NCBI GenBank assembly: GCA_021847795.1
Contig: JAJZPZ010000009.1
Span: 1-47,752, forward strand
DNA length: 47,752 nt
From: Nitrospirota bacterium
GTDB taxonomy: Bacteria > Nitrospirota > Thermodesulfovibrionia > Thermodesulfovibrionales > Dissulfurispiraceae
Reading direction: 5' to 3'
The translations under genes were made by a program, and so were the position numbers. Each line of letters begins with the position of its first letter. Positions within the stretch are counted from its first letter, which is position 1. This document shows, one piece after another, positions 8,366-17,120 of this stretch. A model generated the notes under the pieces. The model was given only the letters and a program-made list of their open reading frames with translations, did no database searches and was not told the origin of the DNA.

Positions 8366-9670
8366 ATGATGGCTGAGAAAAGAAAGAGCAGGGGCAGCAT
8401 CATTGTCGGCCTGGATGTCGGCACCACTAAGATATGCGCGATCCTGGGCGAAGTGACCGGGGACGGCATCAGCATCCTTGCCGTAAGCTCCCACCTGTCC
8501 ACAGGGCTTAAGAAGGGCATCGTTATCGATATAGAGGCCACTGCAAACTCCATAAAGAGGGCCGTCTCCGAGGTGGAGGAGCAGACGGGAATAGAGGTCA
8601 GGGAAGTCTACGTAGGGATAGCGGGAAGCCATATCAAGAGCTTCAACAGCTACGGCACTGTGGGCGTTAAGGGGAAGGAAGTGACCCGTGAAGACGTCGA
8701 AAGGGCAATAGATTCCGCGAGCGCAGTCTATGTGCCGCTGGACAGGGAAGTGCTCCATGTCATCCCCACGGATTTTACCCTCGACGGGCAGGACGGGATA
8801 AAGGACCCCGTGGGAATGGCAGGGGTCAGGCTTGAGGTGAAGGTCTTTATAGTCACCGGCGCGGTCACTTCCGTGCAGAACCTCCTGAAATGCTGCGAGA
8901 GAGCGGGGTTGGAGGTCATTGACATCGTTTTGCAGCCCCTTGCTTCCTCCGAAGCCACCCTGACTCCCTACGAACGGGAAATGGGGATAACCCTTATCGA
9001 TATCGGCGGCGGAACCACCGACCTTGCCACCTACCAGGATGAATGGCTGAGGCACACGACAGTGCTGGGCATCGGGGGGAACCATTTTACCAACGACCTG
9101 TCCGTAGGTCTGCGCTTGCCCTTCCATGAGGCCGAGAGGGTGAAAAAGCAGCACGGGTCCATACTGACTTCTGAAATGAGCGATATGACCGAGGTTGATG
9201 TGGTCGCTATCGACGGACAGGTGCGGGGGATACCCAGAAAATATATTGCAGAGATATTGCAGCCGAGGAGCCAGGAACTTCTCGAACTCATCAGTCAGGA
9301 GATGCAGATGCTGCACGGCAACGGCATCGCCGTGTCGGGAATCGTGCTCACCGGGGGGGCTTCCCTTCTGATCGGGTTTGACAGAATGGCTGAAGCCATC
9401 CTCTCGATGCCTGTCCGGGTCGGGTATCCCGACCTGGCGCCGGGCAGCTTTTCCAGGGACCGGTCCCCATACTCCCATGCAGAGATACACCGGATAGACA
9501 AGCTGAAGGGCGAGTTCAACAATCCGATGTATGCAACCGGCATAGGGCTTGTGTTGTACGGCGCGGAATCTCTTGTGCCTGCCGAGAGGGGCATGTTCTC
9601 TTCAGATGTGTTCAGCCGGGTTATCACTAAAATGAACGGTTGGTTTAAGCGGGTGGTGAGGAGCAAATAA
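8366..9670 (+). CDS. ftsA: Cell-division protein FtsA
   Basis: Actin-like ATPase that anchors FtsZ filaments to the membrane. The N-terminus IIVGLDVGTTKICAILGEV is the phosphate-1 motif. The 1C domain follows, and then the phosphate-2 motif ITLIDIGGGTTDLA and the adenosine motif GIVLTGGASLLIGF. The last residues (KMNGWFKRVVRSK) form the amphipathic membrane-targeting helix expected for FtsA. The length of 434 aa is normal. The start has two adjacent ATGs (8366 and 8369), and either could be used. A family C repeat begins directly behind the stop. Confidence 0.96.
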   Translation: MMAEKRKSRGSIIVGLDVGTTKICAILGEVTGDGISILAVSSHLSTGLKKGIVIDIEATANSIKRAVSEVEEQTGIEVREVYVGIAGSHIKSFNSYGTVGVKGKEVTREDVERAIDSASAVYVPLDREVLHVIPTDFTLDGQDGIKDPVGMAGVRLEVKVFIVTGAVTSVQNLLKCCERAGLEVIDIVLQPLASSEATLTPYEREMGITLIDIGGGTTDLATYQDEWLRHTTVLGIGGNHFTNDLSVGLRLPFHEAERVKKQHGSILTSEMSDMTEVDVVAIDGQVRGIPRKYIAEILQPRSQELLELISQEMQMLHGNGIAVSGIVLTGGASLLIGFDRMAEAILSMPVRVGYPDLAPGSFSRDRSPYSHAEIHRIDKLKGEFNNPMYATGIGLVLYGAESLVPAERGMFSSDVFSRVITKMNGWFKRVVRSK

Positions 9671-9792
9671 AAGGATGAAAATAAAGGATGAAGGCTGAAG
9701 GATGAAGATTGAAATGAAGAACAGCAGGAAGAATGGCCGGGAAAGCGCTGCCGTACCGTTTTTCAACCTTCATCCCTCGTCCTTCAATCTTA
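9671..9792. repeat. Family C mirror repeat between ftsA and ftsZ
   Basis: The left arm (AAGGATGAAGGCTGAAGG type, 9671-9719) is complementary to the right arm (TTCAACCTTCATCCCTCG, 9757-9792). Together they can fold into a long imperfect hairpin in the ftsA-ftsZ mRNA. The element starts at the ftsA stop and ends just before the ftsZ ribosome-binding site. Confidence 0.85.
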
Positions 9793-9811
9793 CCGTATGA
9801 GGGAGGCCAAT

Positions 9812-11137
9812 ATGTTTGAGCTGGAAGATGCCGGAAGGCTGGTTGCAAAGATCAAAGTGATAGGTGTCGGAGGCGGCGGCGGGAATGCAATCAACAGCAT
9901 GGTTGCCGCCGATATTTTCGGCATTGAATTTATATCGGTCAATACCGACAGCCAGCACCTTGATGCGTCCCTGGCTCCGGTGAAAGTGCAGATAGGCGCT
10001 GAACTGACAAAGGGCCTGGGCGCGGGCTCGAACCCCACGGTAGGAAAACAGGCCGCCCACGATGACCGGGACGCCTTGATCAGCAGCATTGAAGGCGCTG
10101 ACATGGTTTTCATAACTGCCGGAATGGGCGGGGGAACGGGCACGGGGGCCGCTCCGGTCATTGCAAGCCTTGCAAAAGAGCTCGGCATCCTTACCGTCGG
10201 TGTTGTGACAAAACCCTTCTACTATGAGGGCAGGAAGAGATCGATAAACGCGGAAGACGGCCTGCGCGAACTCAAAAAGAATGTCGATACGCTTATAGTT
10301 ATCCCCAATGACAGGATACACCTTGTCGTGGAGAAAGGCACCCCGCTGCTGAAGTCCTTCTCCATCGCGAATGATGTCCTGCGGCAGGCCATCCAGGGCA
10401 TATCGGACCTGATCCTCATACCGGGGCTGATAAACCTTGATTTTGCCGATGTCAAGGCAGTCATGGAAAATGCGGGGAAGGCCGTGATCGGCATGGGAAT
10501 CTGCAGCGGGGACAGCGGCGCGTATGAAGCCGCGAAGAGGGCCATATCCAATCCCCTTCTTGAAGAGTCGTCCATAGAGGGCGCCAAGGGCATTCTCATA
10601 AATATAACCGGCGGGATCAACATGTCTCTTGATGCGGTGCAGCAGGCAGCCTCGCTGATACATGATTCCGCACACGATGAGGCAAATATCATACTGGGGG
10701 CGGTCATCAACTCCGATATGGAAGATGATGTGCGGGTGACTGTAATTGCCACCGGGCTTGAGGACAGGATCGAAAAAGCGGAACTGCCGCAGATCAAAAA
10801 GTGGGCGCCTAAAAGAACGCCTATGAATCTCAAAGGCTCGGAGAGGGTATTGGCCAAAAGCATCGGCTCAACGATAAAGGAGCTTGGACGGCAGCCCGAC
10901 GAGGTGCAGGAGATATTGCTGCACAAGGAATCAGGCGGCCCACCTGAAGATACACCGGACAAGATTCCCGGTTCCGAAGTCACGGGCAGCAAGGTTGCAG
11001 AGCCTGCAGCGCAGCAGTATGCAGTGGACCTTTCGGCATTACAGGAGGGTGGGCCGGGAGAGCCGCCCGCGAAAAAGCTGCCGGACAATCCTGATGATAT
11101 TTACGATATCCCTACGTTCCTGAGGAAACAGATATGA
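9812..11137 (+). CDS. ftsZ: Cell-division GTPase FtsZ
   Basis: Tubulin-like GTPase forming the cytokinetic ring. The glycine-rich T1 region is VIGVGGGGGNAINSM, the tubulin signature is GMGGGTGTGAAP, and the T7 loop NLDFADVKAVM supplies the catalytic acids. A disordered linker of about 90 residues ends in the conserved peptide DIPTFLRKQ, which binds FtsA. The ORF track starts at 9797, but GGAGG at 9802-9806 lies inside that extension and is correctly spaced for the ATG at 9812, so I use 9812. The protein is about 441 aa. A family B repeat follows the stop at once. Confidence 0.97.
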   Translation: MFELEDAGRLVAKIKVIGVGGGGGNAINSMVAADIFGIEFISVNTDSQHLDASLAPVKVQIGAELTKGLGAGSNPTVGKQAAHDDRDALISSIEGADMVFITAGMGGGTGTGAAPVIASLAKELGILTVGVVTKPFYYEGRKRSINAEDGLRELKKNVDTLIVIPNDRIHLVVEKGTPLLKSFSIANDVLRQAIQGISDLILIPGLINLDFADVKAVMENAGKAVIGMGICSGDSGAYEAAKRAISNPLLEESSIEGAKGILINITGGINMSLDAVQQAASLIHDSAHDEANIILGAVINSDMEDDVRVTVIATGLEDRIEKAELPQIKKWAPKRTPMNLKGSERVLAKSIGSTIKELGRQPDEVQEILLHKESGGPPEDTPDKIPGSEVTGSKVAEPAAQQYAVDLSALQEGGPGEPPAKKLPDNPDDIYDIPTFLRKQI

Positions 11138-11255
11138 AAGACAGTGACTCTAAAGACAGTAACAAGTTAATAGTAACAAGTAACGAGTTAAAGACTAACG
11201 ACTCCAAAAACTCGTCACTCGTTACTCGTTACTGATAAGGTTAGTCGTTACTGTA
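11138..11255. repeat. Family B mirror repeat after ftsZ
   Basis: Units such as AGTAACAAGTAACGAGTTAA on the left are mirrored by ACTCGTCACTCGTTACTCG on the right around a central CTCCAAAAACTCG. It begins directly at the ftsZ stop and ends about 7 bases before the next start codon. It therefore replaces any ordinary ribosome-binding region there. Confidence 0.88.
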
Positions 11256-11261
11256 GCCGTC

Positions 11262-12953
11262 ATGGATCGTAAGCTGGTCGAAAAAGCAAAAGCACTCCTT
11301 TCAAAAGAACAGGGCACTGTCTATAAAGATCCCGGCGGAAAAATCAGCCTCTGCCTTGTTTATCCCAACACATACCATGTCGGCATGTCGAATCTCGGTT
11401 TCCAGGGTATATACGGGCTCCTCAATGCACGGGACGATGTGGTTTGCGAGAGGGCGTTTTTTCCTGACGGAGATGATGTCGAGATCTACCGGAGGACAGG
11501 GACCCCGGTCTTTTCGCTTGAATCAGGCAGGCCGCTGGACAGGTTCGACATAGTTGCTTTTTCCGTGTCCTTTGAAAATGATTATCCTAACATCCTCAAG
11601 ATACTGGACATTGCCAGGGTCCCCGCGCTCCCGTCGAAGAGGAATGAATTCCACCCGCTGATTATAGGAGGCGGTGTTTGCCTGTCCTTCAACCCAGAGC
11701 CGGTCTCGCCCGTGTTCGACATGATTTTCATCGGGGAGGCGGAAGAGTCCCTGAACGAGTTCCTCGACATGTACGGACATGAGATGGGACAACAGGAGGT
11801 CCCCCCGGGAGCCCGGGGCGCAGGGGGCCGGGCCGGAGGGTTTCACGGGCGGCTTAAAAGAAGCGCAGTGCGTATCGAAGGCGTTTATGTGCCGGAATTT
11901 TATTCCGTGGACTACGATGCAGAAGGGAGAATATCAGGAAGGACCGCGTCTAACGGGGCCCCTGAAACGGTCAGGAGGCGCTTTATCAAGGACCTGGCGC
12001 AATCTCCGGTTACAACGGCAATAGTCACGCCTGAATCGGAATTCTCCGGTATGTATCTTGTCGAGGCAATGAGAGGCTGCCCGTGGAACTGCAGGTTTTG
12101 CCTGGTCGGGCATGTTTACAGCCCGCCAAGGAGAAAGCCCCTGGACAGCATCCTTGCAGAGATAAACAGGGCGAGGGAGACAACAACAAAGGTGGGCATA
12201 ATAGGGCCTTCCCTTACGGACTACCCTTACATGGAAGATATACTATGCATCGAGGGCGTCGATTTTTCCATAACATCGCTGCGGGCGAGTGAAAAAAGCG
12301 CCGGGCTTGTCGAGCTTCTGAAGGGACACAAGAGCGTTTCCATTGCGCCTGAGGCAGGCACCGAGCGTATGCGCAGGATCATCAATAAAAGGATAACGGA
12401 GAAAGACATCCTGGACACTGCAAAGCTTATCCTGGATGCCGGGATCGAGAACCTGCGCCTTTATTTTATGATAGGCCTCCCTGCGGAAACCATGGAAGAT
12501 GTTTCAGGCATTGTCGAGCTTGTAAAGAAAATAAGGGGGTTTTCAGGCAGGAACTCTCTCATATTGAGTGTCAGCACCTTTGTCCCCAAGCCCTTTACTC
12601 CTTTTCAGTGGCACTCCATGGAGCCTCTCAACAGCGTTAAAGAGAAGCTGCATTTCATCAAAAAGGCCCTCAGGAACCTCAGGGGCGTTAAAGTATTTCA
12701 CGATGTGCCGAAATTCGCCCATATGCAGGGATTGTTTTCCCGGGGAGACAGGCGGGTCTTCAGTGTGCTGGAGTTCATGGCCGATACGGATGACTGGGTA
12801 AAGGCCTGCTCAGCAGCGGACGTGGACAGGGATTTTTACCTTTTCAGGAACAAAGAGTTCGGCGAGATGCTTCCCTGGGACTTTATCGATACCGGGATAT
12901 CAAAACAAAAACTATGGGACGAATATACCGAAGCGCTTTCCCTCCAGGGGTAA
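11262..12953 (+). CDS. B12-binding-domain radical SAM protein, function unknown
   Basis: Cytoplasmic radical SAM enzyme of the family with an N-terminal cobalamin-binding-like fold (residues about 20-185, PNTYHVGMSNLGFQ) and a radical SAM core. The 4Fe-4S motif CxxxCxxC is seen as CPWNCRFC near residue 275. GPSLTDYP, SIAPEAGTERMRR and FMIGLPAETMED follow, as in this family. The substrate cannot be read from sequence. Related proteins are often annotated only as radical SAM. The upstream 125 bases are a family B repeat, and no Shine-Dalgarno is visible, so the start is uncertain. GTEGVY-like or methylthiotransferase activity is possible but not supported. Confidence 0.85.
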   Translation: MDRKLVEKAKALLSKEQGTVYKDPGGKISLCLVYPNTYHVGMSNLGFQGIYGLLNARDDVVCERAFFPDGDDVEIYRRTGTPVFSLESGRPLDRFDIVAFSVSFENDYPNILKILDIARVPALPSKRNEFHPLIIGGGVCLSFNPEPVSPVFDMIFIGEAEESLNEFLDMYGHEMGQQEVPPGARGAGGRAGGFHGRLKRSAVRIEGVYVPEFYSVDYDAEGRISGRTASNGAPETVRRRFIKDLAQSPVTTAIVTPESEFSGMYLVEAMRGCPWNCRFCLVGHVYSPPRRKPLDSILAEINRARETTTKVGIIGPSLTDYPYMEDILCIEGVDFSITSLRASEKSAGLVELLKGHKSVSIAPEAGTERMRRIINKRITEKDILDTAKLILDAGIENLRLYFMIGLPAETMEDVSGIVELVKKIRGFSGRNSLILSVSTFVPKPFTPFQWHSMEPLNSVKEKLHFIKKALRNLRGVKVFHDVPKFAHMQGLFSRGDRRVFSVLEFMADTDDWVKACSAADVDRDFYLFRNKEFGEMLPWDFIDTGISKQKLWDEYTEALSLQG

Positions 12954-13209
12954 GCTTTTTGTTCATTTCCTTGTATAATTAAAGCAGGAGAATACCCTTT
13001 CCCTATATTTAAATCCCGGTATATTTATAACCAATTGAAATATAAATAAAACTCGGCAGCTATAAAAATAATATATATAATTATAATGGAAACTGCGATA
13101 GGATATAAGTAGGAAGAGCTTGCAAGCGATTCAGCCCCCCCATTCCTGCCGGAGCGGGGAGTGCCTTAGTTGATGTATTCACTCCAACCCCATTGTGTGG
13201 GAGGTCTCT
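12954..13209. other. AT-rich intergenic region before a small zinc-ribbon gene
   Basis: The first half is very A+T-rich (runs such as AATAATATATATAATTATAA) and holds several possible -10 boxes, for example TATAAT at about 12974 and 13083. The second half is GC-rich and ends in GGGAGG, a good ribosome-binding site for the ATG at 13210. I recognise no known riboswitch class in it. Confidence 0.4.
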
Positions 13210-13440
13210 ATGGATCATGAAGACAGAATAGGAGATTCCTCTACCCTGGTTTTGTGGACCGATTTAAGAAATCATCTTGCCGGCGAGAACTGGTGCTGCT
13301 CTGCCATCAAAGAGAGCGGGATAGAGTTCCTGCCCATAGAGGAAACATGCCCGGACTTTATTATGCACAGGATAAAAATAAACTTCTGCCCCCATTGCGG
13401 ACAGAGGCTGCACAATGACTGGAACCGGCATAGTTTTTAG
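13210..13440 (+). CDS. Small putative zinc-ribbon protein, unknown
   Basis: A 76-residue protein. The track begins at a GTG at 13195, but GGGAGG followed by TCTCT and ATG at 13210 makes the later start better. The C-terminus has FCPHCGQRL, half of a zinc ribbon. CC near residue 28 and CPD near 44 could supply the other ligands. There is no signal peptide or membrane segment. Small proteins with a terminal CPxCG motif are common and mostly unstudied, and I cannot assign a function. It is flanked by AT-rich promoter DNA and so appears to be transcribed alone. Confidence 0.65.
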   Translation: MDHEDRIGDSSTLVLWTDLRNHLAGENWCCSAIKESGIEFLPIEETCPDFIMHRIKINFCPHCGQRLHNDWNRHSF

Positions 13441-13579
13441 CGGGCCCGGAATGACTGTGACACGACCTGAAGGGACCGCCCCTGCCGCAATAGCAGATAA
13501 ACCGCCTATGCAGGGAATTCAGGACGGAAATATCCAGGTGATTTTTCGCCGCTGAATTTTGTAGTATATCTGCACGGCA

Positions 13580-14107
13580 ATGGGACAGATAAAAAAAGCG
13601 ATAGGTGTTTTCCTTATTATCATGATGGCTGCCGTTTTTTTTCACCTGTTATCTCTCCCTGAGAGCGCATCGGCAGCAACGACCGGCGCCGACAGGGTAT
13701 TTATCGTCAAGAGCAAGAGGATCATGCTCCTGATGAGAGACGGGGAAATCCTGAAGGCATACAGGATATCCCTGGGAATGCAGCCTGTAGGGCGCAAGGT
13801 CCGGGCAGGTGATAAAAGGACCCCTGAAGGAAGCTATGTCCTGGACTCGAGAAATCCGAACAGCAGGTTCCATCTCGCACTCCATGTATCCTACCCGAAT
13901 GAATCCGATATGGCGAATGCGAGAAGACTCGGGGTATCTCCAGGCGGCGATATTATGATCCATGGACTGTCGGGCAACACGGCAGGGTTTGGGGAATTGT
14001 ACGGGCATGAGGACTGGACAAACGGATGCATTGCCGTCACCAATGCCGAAATTGAAGAGATATGGAAGCTTGTGCCCGACGGGACGCCCATCGAGATAAA
14101 ACCCTAA
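13580..14107 (+). CDS. L,D-transpeptidase (YkuD domain)
   Basis: Periplasmic or wall-associated L,D-transpeptidase that makes 3-3 cross-links or attaches proteins to peptidoglycan. The N-terminus (residues about 8-32) is a signal peptide ending ASA. The YkuD fold begins at DRVFIVKSKRIMLLM. The catalytic region is IMIHGLSGN followed by HEDWTNGCIAVTN, with the His and the Cys of the family. The length of 175 aa is that of the single-domain form. A family A half-repeat lies right behind the stop. The start lacks a clear ribosome-binding site. Confidence 0.9.
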   Translation: MGQIKKAIGVFLIIMMAAVFFHLLSLPESASAATTGADRVFIVKSKRIMLLMRDGEILKAYRISLGMQPVGRKVRAGDKRTPEGSYVLDSRNPNSRFHLALHVSYPNESDMANARRLGVSPGGDIMIHGLSGNTAGFGELYGHEDWTNGCIAVTNAEIEEIWKLVPDGTPIEIKP

Positions 14108-14109
14108 GC

Positions 14110-14190
14110 ACGAAGCAAACGACAAATCCGAAATCCGAATATCTAAATCCTAAACAATATCTAAATTCAAAATGCTCCAAACACTTTGTC
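14110..14190. repeat. Family A half-element (left arm)
   Basis: A run of AAATCCGAAATCCGAATATC-type units directly after the L,D-transpeptidase stop. Other family A copies have a complementary right arm within about 60 bases, but here the right arm is missing locally. A matching right-arm type sequence is found at 18891-18960. Confidence 0.8.
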
Positions 14191-14195
14191 GATGT

Positions 14196-14260
14196 GGCGC
14201 CGGGCTGCATGCGTGCATTTGTGGAAACTGAGCTGAAGGCACGAATGCAAGCCCGGCACT
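14196..14260. repeat. REP-like hairpin, copy 1
   Basis: GGCGCCGGGCTGCA at the left pairs with TGCAAGCCCGGCAC at the right around a spacer. A second copy at 18830-18877 has GCCTGGC/GCCAGGC where this has GCCGGGC/GCCCGGC, a compensatory base-pair change. Confidence 0.7.
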
Positions 14261-14313
14261 ATCTTCCCCCTATCTTCCCCATGACTCCGTCCAATCCCTT
14301 CCCCTTTATCACG

Positions 14314-15921
14314 TTAAACTTTAAACTGTCCCACGATCTCCGCAAGCTTTGTGGAGAGCCTTGCCAGGTCGGAGGCCGACTGGGCTATCTGTTCAGAACT
14401 GCTGTGCGTTTCTTTTGTAACATTTGCCACTGTCTCGATATCGCCGGTTATCTGTTCAGAAACCGTGGACATCTCTTCTGTTGCAGAGGCGATCTGCTGA
14501 ACCATGGATTGCAGACCATTCACGCTGCTTACTATATTGTTCAAGGCGCTGCCGGCCTTGGTTGATAATTCCACGCCTACATTTACCCTCTTCGTCCCCT
14601 CTTCCATGGAGGCAACAGCCTTTTCGACTTCGTCCTGAATCGCGTTTATCATCCCGCCTATCTCGGAGGTCGCTGTGGCAGTCCTCTCCGCCAGTTTTCT
14701 CACCTCATCTGCTACTACGGCGAACCCTCTCCCCTGCTCCCCCGCTCTTGCCGCCTCTATTGCCGCATTCAGGGCGAGGAGATTCGTCTGGTCAGCGATA
14801 TCATTAATTACACTCACTATCTTTCCAATCTGCTTTGAGCGCTCTCCAAGAGATTCCATAAGCGAAGCGGATTCCCCTACCGTAGTGGCAATTGCCTTGA
14901 CCTCTTCTACTGCATTGTTGACTATGCTCCCTCCTTCTTGCGCCACATCAGTTGTTTCTTTTGCAGAAGACGCAATAGTTGAAGCATTCTTCGCTATGTC
15001 AATAACCGTCTGGGACATCTCTGCTGTTGAAGTGGCGATCTGTGATGCCCTGCCGGACTGCTCAGCGACACCCCTGCTCATCTGCTCCGAACTGGCACTC
15101 AGCTGCTCGCTCGCCGAGGCAGCGCTGTCGGCAGTGGACTTTATTTCTGCCACGATTCTCTTCAATTTATCCGCCATCTCCCCTATGGAGGAAAGCAATT
15201 GCCCTGTCTCATCCTTGCTATCCACCTTGATCTTTACCGTAAGGTCCCCCTTTGCGATGGTATCCGCCGCCTCAACCGCCCTGCTCAAAGGGGTATTGAT
15301 CTTCCGGGACAGCCAGGTAAGGGTGATTGTGGTAAAAGCTGCAACTATCAGTCCGACAACGACGGCAAACATCCTGATGACCTCATTGCTGGAGACCACG
15401 CTGCCCAGATTTTTCCCCATTACCTGGACATGGATTTGAGTTATATCCGTTACGTCTTTTTCAAGTTCGGTCGTCATTTGGTCGAATTTATCCATCAATT
15501 TGTTGCCTTCGCTGCGGCTTTTTTCAAGGTAGACATTTGTCATCTCTTTCCCCAAACTGTAAAAGGCTTCGAACTGTGGCCCCAGTGTTTTTAATTTCCG
15601 GAGGTGCTCAGGAACCGTATCGGCCTGAATCGCATTCTCGAGGTGGCTTCTGAATTCGGCGGCGGCAAGATCCGCTTCCTTCAAAGACTCCCTATGGCCG
15701 GTCGCAGCAGCATCCGACAGATACTGCTGTACCTCTGCGAGGTAGAACCTCATCTCGTGCGTGTTGTTCAGCACGACGGAGATTTCCTTGTCCAGCCGTA
15801 TCAATTGGCTGTTCTGATCAGTCAATTTCTTTACTATTATCCCGGCATATAAAACCATACAGAACAGAATGAAGACAGTTACAAACCTCAATGTCTTTTT
15901 AACGCTTAAGTTCTTTAGCAT
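14314..15921 (-). CDS. Methyl-accepting chemotaxis-type transducer
   Basis: Inner-membrane receptor that controls CheA through CheW. TM1 spans about residues 11-31. A periplasmic helical domain of about 150 residues follows (four-helix-bundle type by appearance), then TM2 at about 182-204 and a HAMP domain up to about 262. The cytoplasmic coiled coil carries the highly conserved tip [20 protein letters not shown] and [16 protein letters not shown]. No C-terminal NWETF-like CheR-binding pentapeptide is seen. The cheW gene lies 11 bases upstream, so the two are probably co-transcribed. No cheA is in the window. Confidence 0.94.
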   Translation of the reverse strand: MLKNLSVKKTLRFVTVFILFCMVLYAGIIVKKLTDQNSQLIRLDKEISVVLNNTHEMRFYLAEVQQYLSDAAATGHRESLKEADLAAAEFRSHLENAIQADTVPEHLRKLKTLGPQFEAFYSLGKEMTNVYLEKSRSEGNKLMDKFDQMTTELEKDVTDITQIHVQVMGKNLGSVVSSNEVIRMFAVVVGLIVAAFTTITLTWLSRKINTPLSRAVEAADTIAKGDLTVKIKVDSKDETGQLLSSIGEMADKLKRIVAEIKSTADSAASASEQLSASSEQMSRGVAEQSGRASQIATSTAEMSQTVIDIAKNASTIASSAKETTDVAQEGGSIVNNAVEEVKAIATTVGESASLMESLGERSKQIGKIVSVINDIADQTNLLALNAAIEAARAGEQGRGFAVVADEVRKLAERTATATSEIGGMINAIQDEVEKAVASMEEGTKRVNVGVELSTKAGSALNNIVSSVNGLQSMVQQIASATEEMSTVSEQITGDIETVANVTKETHSSSEQIAQSASDLARLSTKLAEIVGQFKV

Positions 15922-15932
15922 TTTACACCTCC

Positions 15933-16403
15933 TTAGCTGTTTTCATCAGCAATGTGCCCGGTTCTGCCAAATAACCCATCGATATCAAGCAATATAATCA
16001 ACCTTTCTTCTTGCTTTGCTATTCCCTCGATAAACTCCGTGTTTATATCCGATGCCATCTGCGGCGCCGGCTCCACAACGCTCGATGGGATTCGCAAAAC
16101 CTCCGATACCGAATCTACTACGAGTCCCGTGGTTATCTCCTGGATGTCCATTATCACTATCCTTGACTGCTCCTTGTTTTCACTTTCTGCCATTCCGAAT
16201 TTCTTCCTCAGGTTTATAACAGGGATAACCTTGCCCCTGAGGTTAATGACTCCTTCCACATAGGGCGGGGAATTGGGCATTCGCGTAATCTCTTTTATCC
16301 TGTTTATCTCCTGGACTTTCAGAATATCAACTGCGTAGTCATTATTACCGAGTGTAAAGGTAACAAATTGCAAAAGCTGATCCGTTGCCGCCAAAGTGCT
16401 CAT
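15933..16403 (-). CDS. cheW: Chemotaxis coupling protein CheW
   Basis: SH3-like adaptor linking receptors to CheA. It shows the CheW pattern: [20 protein letters not shown] at the start, then the [28 protein letters not shown] core with the conserved Asn-Leu-Arg-Gly, and a [12 protein letters not shown] strand. The length of 156 aa is normal. AAAGGAGGC precedes the ATG. It lies between the receiver protein upstream and the receptor gene downstream, all on the minus strand. Confidence 0.95.
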   Translation of the reverse strand: MSTLAATDQLLQFVTFTLGNNDYAVDILKVQEINRIKEITRMPNSPPYVEGVINLRGKVIPVINLRKKFGMAESENKEQSRIVIMDIQEITTGLVVDSVSEVLRIPSSVVEPAPQMASDINTEFIEGIAKQEERLIILLDIDGLFGRTGHIADENS

Positions 16404-16476
16404 TTTAAGCCTCCTTTCTTTTGCAGATTTGTCCGCATCTCCTCAAAAAACCCGATCTGTTCAATACGTCCTCTCA

Positions 16477-16878
16477 TTAAGATGAGGGGAAGCCTTTTTC
16501 ATGCCTACACAGAATATCTCCAACACGTTTCACCAACTCCTGCGAATCAAACGGTTTGACCAGTAAGTCGAAGCAGCAGTTGCGCACCAGTTCGGTGATC
16601 AAAATCCTGTCTACATGGTTGGTGGTCACGAGAATCGGAATAGAAAGGCACTGCCTCTCGAGCTTATAAATCAACTCCACACCGTGTATCCCGGGCATTT
16701 TCACGTCTATCAGCAACAGATCAAAGGGTTCGCCTTTCTCCTGTGCATCGAGTATCGTTGAGAGCGCTGCAGCCTCATCCTCCGCTTCGCTGATTTTGTA
16801 ACCGGCCTTTTGCAATGCGACAGCAGCTGCAAAACGGGAATTAGGCATTGTATCAATTACCAGAATATTGTTTTTCAT
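16477..16878 (-). CDS. Single-domain response regulator (CheY-like receiver)
   Basis: A stand-alone receiver domain with no output domain, so it probably acts by protein contact. The phosphorylated Asp is in LLLIDVKMPG, the Thr in ILVTTN and the Lys in LLVKPFD. The acidic pocket normally reads DD, but here it is VIDTMP, so one acidic residue is replaced by Thr. The track begins at a TTG, but GGAG in front of the ATG seven codons later makes 16878 the better start (133 aa). It sits between an NtrC-type activator and cheW. A possible sigma-54 promoter lies about 50 bases upstream. Confidence 0.85.
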   Translation of the reverse strand: MKNNILVIDTMPNSRFAAAVALQKAGYKISEAEDEAAALSTILDAQEKGEPFDLLLIDVKMPGIHGVELIYKLERQCLSIPILVTTNHVDRILITELVRNCCFDLLVKPFDSQELVKRVGDILCRHEKGFPSS

Positions 16879-16926
16879 GTCCTTTAACTCCTTCCTCAAA
16901 AAGAGGCTCGATTCTGCTATCCCTGA

Positions 16927-16942
16927 AGCATATGTAATGCCA
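16927..16942 (-). promoter_or_regulatory. Possible sigma-54 (-24/-12) promoter
   Basis: The minus strand reads TGGCATTACATATGCT. It has GG and GC separated by exactly 10 bases, and it agrees well with TGGCAC-N5-TTGCT. It lies about 49 bases before the receiver gene start and downstream of an NtrC-type activator gene. Confidence 0.45.
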
Positions 16943-17120
16943 TTGCGTCTGGAATGCGTTTTTTTCTCGACAGATCAAATGGATCCGCAGACTCTCACAA
17001 AAATCCCGGTGGATGGATTGGTAAGACAATTATTAATAAGGCGACGGGGAAACAGTAAAAAGAGCTTTAATTAAAGCGGCTTATCAAGTTAAGAGAATTA
17101 TTGCAGGTGCAAAAAATGTC

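Noticed and set aside
7463-9490. The 675-residue minus-strand ORF opposite ftsQ and ftsA
   Set aside because: It lies entirely antisense to two well-supported genes, its composition is Pro/His/Gly-rich without domain features, and it is a frame shadow of GC-rich codons.
12954-13209. AT-rich leader considered as a riboswitch, for example c-di-GMP type
   Set aside because: I could not find the conserved core of any riboswitch class, and the following gene gives no ligand hint.
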